Assembly: GCF_030651755.1 (NCBI RefSeq)
Contig: NZ_JAUSBZ010000042.1
Coordinates: 1-40,931, forward strand
DNA: 40,931 nt
Direction of reading: 5' to 3'
From: Phenylobacterium sp.
GTDB taxonomy: Bacteria; Pseudomonadota; Alphaproteobacteria; Caulobacterales; Caulobacteraceae
Part shown: positions 18,267 through 28,853 of the stretch, piece by piece
Layout of the letters: each line of letters begins with the position of its first letter
How positions within the stretch are numbered: the first letter of the stretch is position 1
Translations under genes and position numbers: made by a program
The notes under the pieces: model-generated
Told to the model about the DNA's origin: nothing
Seen by the model: the letters and a program-made list of their open reading frames with translations, nothing else
Databases searched by the model: none

Positions 18267-19749
18267 GCAGGCCATACATGCCGGCCGCCAGCCCTCCGGC
18301 CGCCGGGACGGTGATCACCCAGGCTGCGGCGATGCTCCAGGCGTGACGCCGGCGCACCAGGCGGCGCTTCTCCGTCTTCTCCCGCTGACGTTCAGTGAGC
18401 TCGACAGGCGGGGGCGGCGGGGCGGCGAGGCCTTCGGGCGCGACCCCGTTGGGCCGCCGCCGCACCCCGCGATTGGTCAGGATCTCCCGCAGCAGACCCA
18501 CCCCGAAAATGCCGCCAATGGCGATGTGGGTCGAGGAGACCGGAAGGCCCAGGGTCGAGGCGCCCAGCACGGTGATGGCCGCGGCCTGGGCCACGCAATA
18601 GGCCCGCATGGCGTCCATCTTGGTGATTTTCTCCCCGACCGTGCGGATCAGGCGGGGGCCGAACAGAGCCAGGCCAAGGGAGATGCCCACCGCCCCGATG
18701 GCCAGCACCCAGAGCGGCAGGGCGACATCGCCGGCCGTGGTGGCCGAGCCGGTCTGGGTCGCGCTGACGATGGCCGCCAGGGGACCCACGGCGTTGGCCA
18801 CATCATTGGCGCCGTGGGCGAAGGACAGCAGCGCCGCCGCGCAGATCAGCGGCAGGACGAACAGCCGGCTGACCTCCTTGCGACGGTTCTCCATCCTGGC
18901 CGCGCGCCGCGCCACCCATGGGCGGGCCGCGAGCCAGCCGGCCAAGGCCATGATTCCGCCCAGGACCAGAGCGGTCTGGCCAGACGGGCTCCAGACCCGG
19001 TTCAGGCCCTTGCTCAGCATGTAGAGGGTGAAGACTCCGCTCATCAGGCCAATCAGCACCGGCACCCAGGTGCGAGCCGCTGCGACCCGGTCCTGACGGA
19101 ACAGGATGGTCACCTTGATCAGGCCCAGCAGGCCCGCGGCCACAAGTCCTCCAAGGACTGGCGAAATCACCCAGCTGGCGGCGATGGCGCCGAGCGTCGG
19201 CCAGGCCACCACCCCGAAGCCGGCGGCGGCGACGCCGGAGCCCAGGACGGCGCCGACAATGGAGTGGGTGGTGGAGACCGGGGCCCCGATCACCGTGGCC
19301 AGGTTGATCCAGACCGCAGCGGCGAACAGGGCGGCGGTCATCACCAGTATGAAGTTCACCGTCCCCAGGTCGGCCGGCGGGGTGATGATGCCCTTGGAGA
19401 CGGTGGAGACCACGTCGCCCCCGGCCAGGATGGCGCCGGCCGCCTCACAGACCCCGGCGATCACCAGGGCCGCGGCCATGGGCAGGGCCTTGCCGCCTAC
19501 AGCCGGGCCCATATTGTTGGCCACGTCATTGGCGCCGATGTTCAGGGCGAGGTAACCGGCGATCACGGCGCCGACGATGGCATAGATGGCCAGCGGGCCG
19601 TCGCCGACCACCAGGGTGGCGAAGATGGTGACCGCCACCAGGAACAGGACTGACAGCCCCGGCAGGGCGATGGAGCGCGACAGGTCGTGGGTCGCGCTCT
19701 GCAGGCGGGTGACCTTACCGAGGTCCTTGTCGAGGGTGGTCTTGGCCAA
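18244..19749 (-). CDS. pit: PiT-family inorganic phosphate transporter
   Basis: Low-affinity phosphate:cation symporter of the inner membrane, 501 residues with about ten hydrophobic segments. The duplicated PiT signature is clear: GANDVANNMGPAVGGKAL near residue 92 in the first half and GANDVANAVGPLAAI near 314 in the second. Both are followed by conserved STTHSI / SSTHIAIGG motifs. A long basic cytoplasmic loop (after GVRRRPNG, about 440-475) precedes the last membrane helix. No ATG suits the N-terminus; the frame begins at a TTG (19749) with GGAAG about ten bases upstream. No PhoU-like partner gene is adjacent. Confidence 0.9.
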   Translation of the reverse strand: MAKTTLDKDLGKVTRLQSATHDLSRSIALPGLSVLFLVAVTIFATLVVGDGPLAIYAIVGAVIAGYLALNIGANDVANNMGPAVGGKALPMAAALVIAGVCEAAGAILAGGDVVSTVSKGIITPPADLGTVNFILVMTAALFAAAVWINLATVIGAPVSTTHSIVGAVLGSGVAAAGFGVVAWPTLGAIAASWVISPVLGGLVAAGLLGLIKVTILFRQDRVAAARTWVPVLIGLMSGVFTLYMLSKGLNRVWSPSGQTALVLGGIMALAGWLAARPWVARRAARMENRRKEVSRLFVLPLICAAALLSFAHGANDVANAVGPLAAIVSATQTGSATTAGDVALPLWVLAIGAVGISLGLALFGPRLIRTVGEKITKMDAMRAYCVAQAAAITVLGASTLGLPVSSTHIAIGGIFGVGLLREILTNRGVRRRPNGVAPEGLAAPPPPPVELTERQREKTEKRRLVRRRHAWSIAAAWVITVPAAGGLAAGMYGLLSVLTRL

Positions 19750-19920
19750 GGGGCGTGTCTTCCGTGGAGCCGATCGTCCGTCGGCGGCGCATTAGCACAG
19801 ACGGTCGTCCAAAACAGGGGCGCGACGCGCCCGGGACGACGCGGGGCCGGACATTTCACTTGTCGGCCGCCCCTGGGTGGTCAAACCTGACGCCGCAGTT
19901 TGATGGAGATTTTGAACTTC

Positions 19921-20244
19921 ATGCGCCATGTCCTGCTCGCCACGCTGGCGGCCATCCTGCTGGCCGGGCCGGCCGCCGCCCAGGAGACGCCGCCGCCGCA
20001 GGGGCCCGCCACCGAGGTGAGTGGGGTGAATGTGGATGGAGAGACGCCGCCCGTTCCACAGACCGACCCGGTGATCTGCCGGCGGGTGGAATCGACCGGC
20101 TCACGGATCTCCACCCAGAAGGTCTGCAAGCCCAAGAGCGAGTGGGTCGCCCAGAGCCGGCGACGCTCGGGCGGCGGAGACGTCAACCAGTCCGACTGCG
20201 GCGGCCCCTCGGGCTGCGAAATCTACGCCTTGCCGTCCACCTGA
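19921..20244 (+). CDS. Small secreted protein of unknown function
   Basis: A 107-residue protein that I do not recognise. It begins with a clear signal peptide (MRHVLLATLAAILLAGPAAA, cleavage near residue 20), followed by a proline-rich linker and a segment with four cysteines (ICRRV, KVCKP, SDCGG, SGCEI) that could form two disulfides in the periplasm. ICRRVESTGSRISTQKVC resembles short secreted proteins common in Caulobacterales and Sphingomonadales. An ATG at 19903 is an alternative start; 19921 gives a cleaner signal peptide. The 3' end overlaps the convergent ParB-like gene by 22 bases. Confidence 0.75.
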   Translation: MRHVLLATLAAILLAGPAAAQETPPPQGPATEVSGVNVDGETPPVPQTDPVICRRVESTGSRISTQKVCKPKSEWVAQSRRRSGGGDVNQSDCGGPSGCEIYALPST

Positions 20245-20618
20245 GGGAGGCCAGCGGCGGGGACCATCCAGTCGGGTTCCGGCGTGACCGGGAAGCGGAC
20301 GGCGGCGATGTGGGTGCGGCCTTCCAGCCAGGCCTTGGCGAGACGGTGGGCGCCGTCCATCAGCTGACCCTCGGCGTTGAGGATCACCGGATAGGTCAGA
20401 TCGGCGTTGAAGATGCGCTGCGCATGGCCCGCCACCTCGCGGATGCTGGGCTTATGACGGCCCTGGAACCAGCAATCGACGTCAAACTCAGGAATGTCGG
20501 AGAGGGCGACCGGCTGCACGGGCAGGTCGGCCGCCAGGGTCCAGAGGCGCTGAGTCCACCAGTACCCGCGCCCGCCGGGCACGGTGCGGGAGTGCTTCTC
20601 ATCAGGGGGGCCGGCCAT
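20223..20618 (-). CDS. Small ParB/sulfiredoxin-fold-like protein
   Basis: A 131-residue protein. The stretch YPVILNAEGQLMDGAHRLAK (about 88-107) followed by a helix and IAAVRF resembles the ParB-like nuclease/sulfiredoxin fold, whose hallmark is DGxHR. Two PE/PD-type strands precede it. No DNA-binding helix-turn-helix is present, so it is not a chromosome-partitioning ParB; such stand-alone proteins are of unknown role, possibly enzymatic. It lies just downstream of serA on the same strand, with 41 bases between. Confidence 0.65.
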   Translation of the reverse strand: MAGPPDEKHSRTVPGGRGYWWTQRLWTLAADLPVQPVALSDIPEFDVDCWFQGRHKPSIREVAGHAQRIFNADLTYPVILNAEGQLMDGAHRLAKAWLEGRTHIAAVRFPVTPEPDWMVPAAGLPQVDGKA

Positions 20619-20659
20619 GGCGGCAGCGTCGCTTTGACGCCGCCGCCTGGCAAGACCGA

Positions 20660-22237
20660 TCAGAAGCGCAGGGTGCGGGCTTCCTTGACGTGGGGCAGGG
20701 CCTGGATGTTGGTCATCAGGGCCTCGCTGGGCACCTGGTCGACGCCGACCAGGGCGATGGCGTCGTCTCCGGCCGAGACGCGACCGAGGTTGAAGGTGGC
20801 GATATTGACGCCGGCCTCGGCCAGCATGACCCCGAGCGCGCCGATAAAGCCCGGCTTATCCTCATTGTTCACATAGAGCATGGTCGGGCCGAAGGGCGCG
20901 TCCAGATCCATGCCCTTGACCTCCACCACCCGCGGCGTGCCGGCCAGGACCGAGCCGGCGAACGAGCGCTTGCCCTTCTCGGTGGTGACCGTGATGCGGA
21001 TCAGGCTCTCATAGATGGGGGAGTCTTCCTGGTGCGACTCCGACAGGGTGATGCCGCGTTCCTTGGCCACGGCCGGGGCCGAAACCATGTTGACCGCGTC
21101 GCCCAGCATGGGCCGCAGGACGCCGGCCAGGGCCGCAGCGGTCAGCGGCTTGGCGTTCAGCTTGGAGACCTCGCCCTCATAGGCGATGTCGATGGCCGCC
21201 ACCCCGTAGTCGACCATCTGGCCGGCGAAGACGCCGAGCTTGCCGGCGAGGGCGATGAAGGGCGCCAGGCGCGGGGCCTCTTCGGCGGTGACCGAGGGCG
21301 AGTTCAGCGCATTGGTGACCGCGCCGGTGAGCAGGTAGTCGCTCATCTGCTCGGCCACCTGCAGGGCGACATTTTCCTGGGCCTCGTTGGTGGAGGCGCC
21401 CAGGTGCGGGGTGGCGATGAAGTTCTCGGCCCCGAACAGGACATTGGCCTTGGCCGGCTCCTCGACGAAGACGTCAAAGGCCGCCCCGCCGATATGGCCT
21501 TCGTCCAGCAGCTTGCGCAGGGCGGCTTCGTCCACCAGGCCTCCGCGGGCGCAGTTGATGATCTTCACGCCCTTCTTGGTCTTGGCCAGGTTCTCGGCCG
21601 ACAGGATGTTGCGGGTCTTGTCGGTGAGCGGGGTGTGCAGGGTGATGAAGTCGGCCCGGGCCAGCAGATCCTCCAGCTCCACCTTCTCCACACCCAGCTC
21701 CACGGCGCGCTCCGGCGATAGGAAGGGGTCGTAGGCGACCACCTTCATCTTCAGGCCCAGCGCCCGGTCGGCGACGATGGAGCCGATATTGCCGGCGCCG
21801 ATCAGACCCAGGGTCTTGGCGTAGACCTCGACGCCCATAAAGCGGTTCTTCTCCCACTTGCCGGCCTGGGTGGAGACGTCGGCGGCGGGCAGCTGGCGGG
21901 CCAGGGCGAACATCATGGCGATGGCGTGCTCGGCCGTGGTGATCGAATTGCCGAAGGGGGTGTTCATCACCACGATGCCGGCGGCGGTGGCGGCGGGGAT
22001 GTCGACATTGTCGACCCCGATGCCGGCCCGGCCGATGACCTTCATCTTCTTGGCGGCGGCGATGACATCCTTGTCGGCCTTGGTGGCCGAACGGACGGCC
22101 AGGCCGTCATAGTCGCCGATGATCTGCAGCAGTTCGTCCTTGGTCAGGCCGGTCTTCACATCGGCGTCGACGCCGCGTTGCTTGAAGATCTCGATGGCGG
22201 CGGGGCTCAGCTTGTCAGCGATCAGGACGCGGGGCAT
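20660..22237 (-). CDS. serA: D-3-phosphoglycerate dehydrogenase
   Basis: First enzyme of serine synthesis: oxidises 3-phosphoglycerate to 3-phosphohydroxypyruvate with NAD. The 525 residues start MPRVLIADKLSP at 22237. The Rossmann motif is LIGAGNIGSIVA, the catalytic region includes NCARGG, and the active-site His lies in ATPHLGAST. An ASB (intervening) domain follows from about 320 to 445, then a C-terminal ACT domain (VNNEDKPGFIGALG), giving the long type-1 form that is often serine-regulated. serC lies 102 bases upstream on the same strand; the two probably form one unit. Confidence 0.97.
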   Translation of the reverse strand: MPRVLIADKLSPAAIEIFKQRGVDADVKTGLTKDELLQIIGDYDGLAVRSATKADKDVIAAAKKMKVIGRAGIGVDNVDIPAATAAGIVVMNTPFGNSITTAEHAIAMMFALARQLPAADVSTQAGKWEKNRFMGVEVYAKTLGLIGAGNIGSIVADRALGLKMKVVAYDPFLSPERAVELGVEKVELEDLLARADFITLHTPLTDKTRNILSAENLAKTKKGVKIINCARGGLVDEAALRKLLDEGHIGGAAFDVFVEEPAKANVLFGAENFIATPHLGASTNEAQENVALQVAEQMSDYLLTGAVTNALNSPSVTAEEAPRLAPFIALAGKLGVFAGQMVDYGVAAIDIAYEGEVSKLNAKPLTAAALAGVLRPMLGDAVNMVSAPAVAKERGITLSESHQEDSPIYESLIRITVTTEKGKRSFAGSVLAGTPRVVEVKGMDLDAPFGPTMLYVNNEDKPGFIGALGVMLAEAGVNIATFNLGRVSAGDDAIALVGVDQVPSEALMTNIQALPHVKEARTLRF

Positions 22238-22339
22238 GGGGGGTCTTTCTGGGATGCACGCCTGCCGTTCGCGGTCAGGCGGTGATGTCGGGGAAGGCGG
22301 GAGCGTGCGCGGCACGCCCCCTTCAGGTCGGACGGAGGC

Positions 22340-23524
22340 TCAAGCCGCCTGGAGGTCGGCGACCAGGGACTCAAAGGCCCAGTCCAGCCAGGGCGTGAGC
22401 GCCTCCAGGTCGGAGGTCTCCACCGTGGCGCCGCACCAGATGCGTAGGCCCGGGGGAGCGTCGCGATAGCCGCCGATGTCCAGGGCCACGGCTTCCTTCT
22501 CAAGCGCTGAGGCCAGCTTCTTGGCGAAGTCGGCCTGGGCCGCTTCGTCCAGGGCCGTGACCTTCGGATCGACGACCTTCAGGCAGACCGAGGTGTTGGA
22601 GCGGAGGGCCGGATCGGCGGCCAGGAACTCGACCCAGTCTGTCTTTTCGACCCAGCGGGCCAGGACGTCGAGATTGGCGTCGGCCCGGCGGCGCATTTCC
22701 GTCAGGCCGCCGATGCGCTCGGCCCATTTCAGGGCGTCGATGGCGTCTTCCACACACAGCATGGACGGCGTGTTGATGGTGGCGCCCTCGAAGATCTCGA
22801 GATTCACCTTGCCGCCCTTGGTCATGCGGAAGAGCTTGGGCATCGGCCAGGCCGGGCTGTAGCTTTCCAGGCGGGCGACGGCGCGGGGTGACAGGATCAG
22901 GACGCCATGGGCGGCCTCGCCGCCGAGCGCCTTCTGCCAGGAGAAGGTGACCACATCGAGCTTGGCCCAGGGCAGGTCTTGGGCGAAGGCCGCGCTGGTG
23001 GCGTCGCAGATGGTGACGCCCTCGCGGTCGTCGGCGATGAAGTCGCCGTTCGGGACTCGCACGCCAGACGTGGTGCCGTTCCAGGTGAAGACCAGGTCGG
23101 CGTCCTTGCGCACCTTGGTCAGGTCCGGCAGCTCGCCATAGGGGGCCGACAGGACCTCGGCCTCGATCTTCAGCTGCTTGGTCACGTCGGTGACCCAGTC
23201 CTTGCCGAAGCTCTCAAAGGCCAGCAGCTGCACGGGTCGCGCGCCCAGCATGGACCACATGGCCATCTCGACGGCGCCGGTGTCGGAGCCCGGCACGATG
23301 CCGATCAGGAAGTCGTCGGGGACCTGCAGCACCTGGCGGGTGCGGTCGATGGCGTCCTTCAGCCGCGCCTTGCCCAGCTTGGAGCGGTGCGAGCGTCCGA
23401 GGACGGCGTTGGTCAGATTTTCGGGGGTCCATCCGGGGCGCTTGGCGCACGGGCCGGACGAGAATTCAGGGCGAGCCGGCCGCATGGCGGGCTTGGTATG
23501 GTCAGTCACTGCGATGTCTCCCAT
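22340..23524 (-). CDS. serC: Phosphoserine aminotransferase
   Basis: PLP enzyme converting 3-phosphohydroxypyruvate to phosphoserine with glutamate. The 394 residues contain the PLP lysine in [15 protein letters not shown] and the phosphate-binding [14 protein letters not shown] region near the N-terminus. The sequence is of the alphaproteobacterial type, different from enteric SerC. The ATG at 23524 gives the usual start; upstream in-frame codons lie in non-conserved sequence. It precedes serA in the same orientation. No phosphoserine phosphatase gene lies in the window. Confidence 0.96.
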   Translation of the reverse strand: MGDIAVTDHTKPAMRPARPEFSSGPCAKRPGWTPENLTNAVLGRSHRSKLGKARLKDAIDRTRQVLQVPDDFLIGIVPGSDTGAVEMAMWSMLGARPVQLLAFESFGKDWVTDVTKQLKIEAEVLSAPYGELPDLTKVRKDADLVFTWNGTTSGVRVPNGDFIADDREGVTICDATSAAFAQDLPWAKLDVVTFSWQKALGGEAAHGVLILSPRAVARLESYSPAWPMPKLFRMTKGGKVNLEIFEGATINTPSMLCVEDAIDALKWAERIGGLTEMRRRADANLDVLARWVEKTDWVEFLAADPALRSNTSVCLKVVDPKVTALDEAAQADFAKKLASALEKEAVALDIGGYRDAPPGLRIWCGATVETSDLEALTPWLDWAFESLVADLQAA

Positions 23525-23622
23525 CCTTGCAGATGAGCAGCGCCCCGTTGGGAGGGCGTGGCCCGCCGCGCACAAACGCCCATTTGCGCGTCAGGACAAG
23601 CAGTTTTTTGCTGAAAACCCCG

Positions 23623-24108
23623 TCAGATTGTCTCAGCGCGGGCAGGAATGACCGCCGCCTCAGCCCGCCGCCGCCGCCGGCTGGCGGCCCAGGTTCCCAG
23701 GGTCAGACAAGCCAGAATTCCGAAGAAGTTCAAATTGTTGATGACGACATAGATGGCGTCATGCTTCCGCTCCAGGACGAAGTAGGCAGCCTGAAGAGAG
23801 AATTGGACCGCCTGGAACAGCATGGCGCCGCCAAGCCAGAGGCTTGTGAAGCGTATAGCTAGCCCCAGAAACCCCAGGGCAAGAGCGCCTTCAAGGATCA
23901 TCCGCCCGACAAGAAAAGCCTCATACTGCCGCAGGCCATTCGAGTACGCGAAGAGGTCGCCAGCCGCGGTAACAACCGTGAGCGTGAGGATCAGGCCAGC
24001 GCCGACGCGTTCAGGGGCGCCACCACGGCAAAATGCGAAAGCGCACACCGTCAATAGTAGGGTCCAAAGGAGAACCCACGTCAGAATATAGATTGTGCCA
24101 GCAGTCAT
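23623..24108 (-). CDS. Four-helix membrane protein of unknown function
   Basis: A 161-residue inner-membrane protein that I do not recognise. Hydrophobic segments lie at about 5-27, 36-52, 66-88 and 92-112, possibly with a fifth at 120-140 (YVVINNLNFFGILACLTLG), and the C-terminus is rich in arginine (ASRRRRRAEA). Base composition is lower in GC than neighbouring genes, hinting at acquisition. Its only Shine-Dalgarno candidate (AGAGG, 7 bases before the ATG) is fully inside a perfect hairpin. The gene is flanked by serC downstream and a small conserved gene upstream on the same strand. Confidence 0.7.
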   Translation of the reverse strand: MTAGTIYILTWVLLWTLLLTVCAFAFCRGGAPERVGAGLILTLTVVTAAGDLFAYSNGLRQYEAFLVGRMILEGALALGFLGLAIRFTSLWLGGAMLFQAVQFSLQAAYFVLERKHDAIYVVINNLNFFGILACLTLGTWAASRRRRRAEAAVIPARAETI

Positions 24109-24143
24109 CGTTGCGCCTCTAAACCCGATTAGAGGCGCAACGA
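24108..24143 (-). promoter_or_regulatory. Perfect 13-bp hairpin sequestering the RBS of the membrane-protein gene
   Basis: Arms 24108-24120 and 24131-24143 are perfect inverted copies (TCGTTGCGCCTCT and its complement) with a ten-base loop. On the transcribed minus strand the 3' arm contains AGAGG seven bases before the ATG and ends on the first base of that ATG. No T-run follows, so it is not a standard terminator. It could block translation initiation or protect the 3' end of the upstream message. Confidence 0.75.
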
Positions 24144-24159
24144 AGTTAATCTATTGCAA

Positions 24160-24492
24160 TCAGCCGACGTCGCGCATGGCCGGGACGTTGCGGGCCGGCT
24201 CGAAGGGCTTGTCGGGGCCGACCAGCTTGGTGCGGATGCCCAGGCGGAGCTTGGCTTCGTTGAGTTCGCCATGCACGCCGACCATGGCGGTGCGGGCTTC
24301 GCCCAGCGCCTTGATGGCGTCCACCAGCTTGGCGGCGGCATCGTCGCCGAACACGGTGGAGACGCCGACATCCTTACGGGCCTTGAGCATTTCGGTCATC
24401 AGCTCGGTGGCTTCGACCAGGGCCGCGTCGACCGACTCTTCGGTCGCAAACAGCTTATTGGCCACACGCTGGGCTACAAACGCCTTTTCCAT
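24160..24492 (-). CDS. Small conserved helical protein of unknown function
   Basis: A 110-residue, soluble, mostly helical protein without a recognised domain. It is alternately charged (for example VDAALVEATELMTEMLKARKDVG) and ends in a short extended tail (KPFEPARNVPAMRDVG). A strong ribosome binding site (GGAGGG) precedes the ATG at 24492. Helix-rich, about 110 residues, no signal peptide: it could be a phasin-like or coiled-coil protein, but nothing establishes this. CtrA-like TTAA motifs lie 22-57 bases upstream, between it and the divergent hybrid kinase. Confidence 0.75.
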   Translation of the reverse strand: MEKAFVAQRVANKLFATEESVDAALVEATELMTEMLKARKDVGVSTVFGDDAAAKLVDAIKALGEARTAMVGVHGELNEAKLRLGIRTKLVGPDKPFEPARNVPAMRDVG

Positions 24493-24513
24493 GGGGGCAT
24501 CCCTCCTCGGGGG

Positions 24514-24549
24514 TTAACGGAATGCTAACCAAGCTAAACCAAAAGTTAA
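24514..24549. promoter_or_regulatory. Two near-consensus CtrA-type sites (TTAA-N7-TTAA-like)
   Basis: On the plus strand TTAA (24514-24517), seven bases, then CTAAC (24525-24529): one mismatch from TTAA-N7-TTAAC. On the minus strand TTAA (24549-24546), seven bases, then TTTA (24538-24535): again one mismatch. The stretch is AT-rich against a GC-rich background and lies between two divergent start codons. The consensus is that of the cell-cycle regulator CtrA; binding is inferred. Confidence 0.4.
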
Positions 24550-24682
24550 CGCCCGTCCTCCCTTGCAACCGTGACAACTTCACGCAGGGGTTGCGTCGCC
24601 TATTAGGCGAGTTCGAGAAGCGAATGATTAGGACTATTCCCTTAGAACGGGCGCTCGATCCTCCCAGGAGCTCGCCTCAATT

Positions 24683-26635
<1,953 letters not shown>

Positions 26636-26754
26636 GGCGCCTGAATCCAGGTGAACGCCTGACAACCATCCACTCAGACGCCTGTCAGCGTCGCCATGGC
26701 TTTCTCTCCTCAACGCCGCCCATCGCGGCTGACCTACCCACGAGGAGTTAGCCC

Positions 26755-27222
26755 ATGAAGTCCCTGCTGATCGCCCTGACCGCCGGCGCCGCCCTGACCG
26801 CCGGCCTCGCCACCGCCGCCGCCGCCGCCCCTGGCGGCTACGGTACGCCCAACCACGCGCCGGCCTATGGCGCTCAGCATGGGCCGGGCCAGAACATGGG
26901 TCCCCGTCCCGGTCATCCGGTCCGCGCCCCGGCCTGGATCCCGATCAACCAACGACAGGCCGCCCTGGAGCGCCAAATCGACCTTGGCCAGCGCACAGGC
27001 GCCCTGTCGCGCCGTGACGTGCTCCAGCTTCGTTCAGAGTTCCGGAGCATCCAGAATCTTGAGGTCAACTACCGTCGGGGCGGCCTGACCCGCTGGGAGA
27101 TGTCCGACCTCGACCGCCGGATGGACGCCCTGAGCGCGCGCATCAACTATGCGATGCGCCATGTCGATCGTCGCTATGGCCAAGGCTATGGCCAAGGCTA
27201 TGGCAACGGCTATCGCCGCTAG
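26755..27222 (+). CDS. Small exported protein with Tyr/Gly repeat tail
   Basis: A 155-residue exported protein. A signal peptide (MKSLLIALTAGAALTAGLATAAAAA) is followed by a glycine/proline/histidine-rich linker (about 26-60). A charged helical domain (about 65-140) contains INQRQAALERQIDLGQRTGAL and SDLDRRMDALSARI. The protein ends in tandem YGQG repeats, encoded by direct 12-base repeats. A clear ribosome binding site (GAGGAG) precedes the ATG. Similar small secreted proteins occur in Caulobacterales and Sphingomonads; I do not know a function. It ends inside a nested inverted repeat that starts at its own stop codon. Confidence 0.8.
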   Translation: MKSLLIALTAGAALTAGLATAAAAAPGGYGTPNHAPAYGAQHGPGQNMGPRPGHPVRAPAWIPINQRQAALERQIDLGQRTGALSRRDVLQLRSEFRSIQNLEVNYRRGGLTRWEMSDLDRRMDALSARINYAMRHVDRRYGQGYGQGYGNGYRR

Positions 27223-27266
27223 AGCCTGATGCGATCAGACGGAATCTGATCGTTGAATCAGGCTCT
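27221..27266. repeat. Nested inverted repeat at the 3' end of the exported-protein gene
   Basis: AGAGCCTGAT (27221-27230) pairs with ATCAGGCTCT (27257-27266), and inside it GATCAGA (27233-27239) pairs with TCTGATC (27245-27251). All arms are perfect. The first base of the outer arm is the second base of the stop codon. The pattern looks like a repetitive palindromic element of the Caulobacteraceae; it may also stabilise the 3' end of the message. Confidence 0.7.
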
Positions 27267-27350
27267 GCACTCCAAGTCTTGAGCGCGTTTCGTCCCGATA
27301 TCTGGTTCCCGCCTGTCGGAACGCGCTCGAGGCCTGACGCGCTGCAAAGG

Positions 27351-27380
27351 ACAAGCCGGGGTGGACCCCCGGCTTGTTTC
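27351..27380 (+). terminator. Intrinsic terminator after the exported-protein gene
   Basis: ACAAGCCGGGG (27351-27361) and CCCCGGCTTGT (27367-27377) make an 11-bp G/C-rich stem with a five-base loop, followed by TTTCGTTT. It lies between the plus-strand gene ending at 27222 and the convergent phzF-like gene ending at 27389, and may serve both directions. Confidence 0.75.
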
Positions 27381-27388
27381 GTTTGGGC

Positions 27389-28198
27389 TCAGAGCCGCAG
27401 CCGGCTGTCGATGACGCTGACCGCCTGGCCGCGCAGGATCACCCGATCCCCGGCCAGTTCGCAGTCCAGGTCGCCCCCCCGCCCAGGATAGGCCTGATGG
27501 AAGGCCAGTCGCGCGCGCCCGAGTTTCGCCGCGTAGATCGGGCTCAGCATGCAATGGAACGAGCCCGTCGCCGGGTCTTCGGGAATCCCTGACCCCGGGG
27601 CGAAGAAGCGGCTGACCACCTGGTAGGACAGGCCCTCGGCCAGGGCGCTCACCCCAACATTGCCCCGTCCCTGGGTGGCGGCGCTGGAGATGGTCTTGAG
27701 CGCCGCCAGGTCGGGGCTTGCCGCGCGGACCGCCGCCTCATCCTTAAGAATCGCCACCAGGAACGGCCCGGCCCAGACCTCGTCTGGCTCGATCCCCAGG
27801 GCCGCGGCGAGTCCCGCCGGGGTCTCCACCTGGCGGATGGGCGAGGCCGGGAAGTCCATGGCGTAGGCCCCGTTCTCCCGAGAGACGGTCAGGGGTCCCG
27901 AGAGGGTGTCGAAGGTGACGGTGTCAGCCGAAAGGCCCAGTTCAGCGAACAACATATGGGCGCTGGCCAGGGTGGCGTGGCCGCACAGGGGCACCTCAAG
28001 GCTGGGTGTAAACCAGCGCAGGCCAAACCGCGCGGGGTCGCTGGTGCGCAGCAGGAAGGCGGTCTCGGCCTGGTTGTTCTCCGCCGCGAGGGCCTGCATC
28101 CAGCCGTCCTCGGGCCAGGCGTCGAAGGGTTCGACCACACAGGCCGGATTGCCCCGGAAGGGGGCGGAGGCGAAGGCGTCGATGGTCCACTGGCGCAT
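27389..28198 (-). CDS. PhzF-family isomerase/epimerase
   Basis: Diaminopimelate-epimerase-fold protein of 269 residues, cytoplasmic. The family's catalytic glutamate is Glu45 in [11 protein letters not shown], exactly at the PhzF position. The GHATLASAH loop and EDPATGS near the C-terminus match PhzF-like enzymes. The ATG at 28198 starts [19 protein letters not shown], the normal start; an upstream in-frame start adds only unconserved residues. There are no phenazine genes nearby, so this is one of the many PhzF-like proteins of unknown substrate, not evidence for phenazine synthesis. Confidence 0.87.
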   Translation of the reverse strand: MRQWTIDAFASAPFRGNPACVVEPFDAWPEDGWMQALAAENNQAETAFLLRTSDPARFGLRWFTPSLEVPLCGHATLASAHMLFAELGLSADTVTFDTLSGPLTVSRENGAYAMDFPASPIRQVETPAGLAAALGIEPDEVWAGPFLVAILKDEAAVRAASPDLAALKTISSAATQGRGNVGVSALAEGLSYQVVSRFFAPGSGIPEDPATGSFHCMLSPIYAAKLGRARLAFHQAYPGRGGDLDCELAGDRVILRGQAVSVIDSRLRL

Positions 28199-28277
28199 GG
28201 AAAGGCTCGCGGCTGAAGATGTTCGGCCCACTTATGCCCTCAACGCCACGCCATCAAGGCAGAGCTTGCCCTTTGTC

Positions 28278-28853
28278 TCAGGCCTGGACGGCGAGTTCCG
28301 GCCAGCGGGCCTGGGCGGCGGCGGCGGTGCGCGCAAAGCCCAGGGTCTTTCGGCTGGGATTGGGGACCAGCCGCAGGGCGAAGAGGTCGGAGAGACCGAA
28401 GGGGGCGAAGATGCGCAAGGTCCCATCCGGTTCGAGTCGGGCGCCCACGGCGAACATGGTCGAGGTGAAGCGGCTCAAGGCCTCGGCGCTGGAGGCCAGC
28501 GGGGCATAGGGCTCGCCGAACCGATCCTCGAACCACAGGTGCACGCGGGCCTGGTTACGCACCTCCACCAGGGTGTCCAGGGGCGGAGGATAGGCCGCCG
28601 CCCGGCGGATGACCACATCCTCGGCCTCATAGCTGAGGTCGCCAGAGTCGAAATAGCCGAGGTCATAGTCCTTCAGCCCATAGTCCGGGTCGCGGCCCGT
28701 CAGATGGTTCAACGCCTTCTGATAGATGGCGCCGGAGAAGATCATCCAGTCGGGCAGGGCGAGGTCCCGGGCGGTCTCCATCACCCCCATCAGGCTGGGC
28801 GCCCCCTGCAGGATGGTCGCCAGCCGGTGTTCCAGGTCAGCCTCTGAGATCAT
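28278..28853 (-). CDS. Nucleotidyltransferase-like protein (DUF925/NTP_transf_6)
   Basis: A 191-residue protein with the signature of the DUF925 nucleotidyltransferase-like family: WMIFSGAIYQKALNHL (about 36-51), GLKDYDLGYFD (59-69), and later a YEAEDVVIRR strand. The DYD pair could bind metal. The protein lacks a partner domain. Its ATG overlaps the thiD stop by four bases (ATGA), so the two genes are translationally coupled, thiD first. The cellular substrate is unknown. Confidence 0.8.
   Translation of the reverse strand: MISEADLEHRLATILQGAPSLMGVMETARDLALPDWMIFSGAIYQKALNHLTGRDPDYGLKDYDLGYFDSGDLSYEAEDVVIRRAAAYPPPLDTLVEVRNQARVHLWFEDRFGEPYAPLASSAEALSRFTSTMFAVGARLEPDGTLRIFAPFGLSDLFALRLVPNPSRKTLGFARTAAAAQARWPELAVQA

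Noticed and set aside
18343-19653. 436-codon plus-strand frame opposite the phosphate transporter
   Set aside because: Antisense shadow rich in Gly, Gln, His and Asp, typical of the complement of membrane-protein codons.
20223-20618. Chromosome-partitioning ParB
   Set aside because: It has the DGxHR-like core but no helix-turn-helix, no parA neighbour and is far too short.
27389-28198. Phenazine biosynthesis locus
   Set aside because: Only a PhzF-like isomerase is present; no phzA-G or precursor genes lie nearby.
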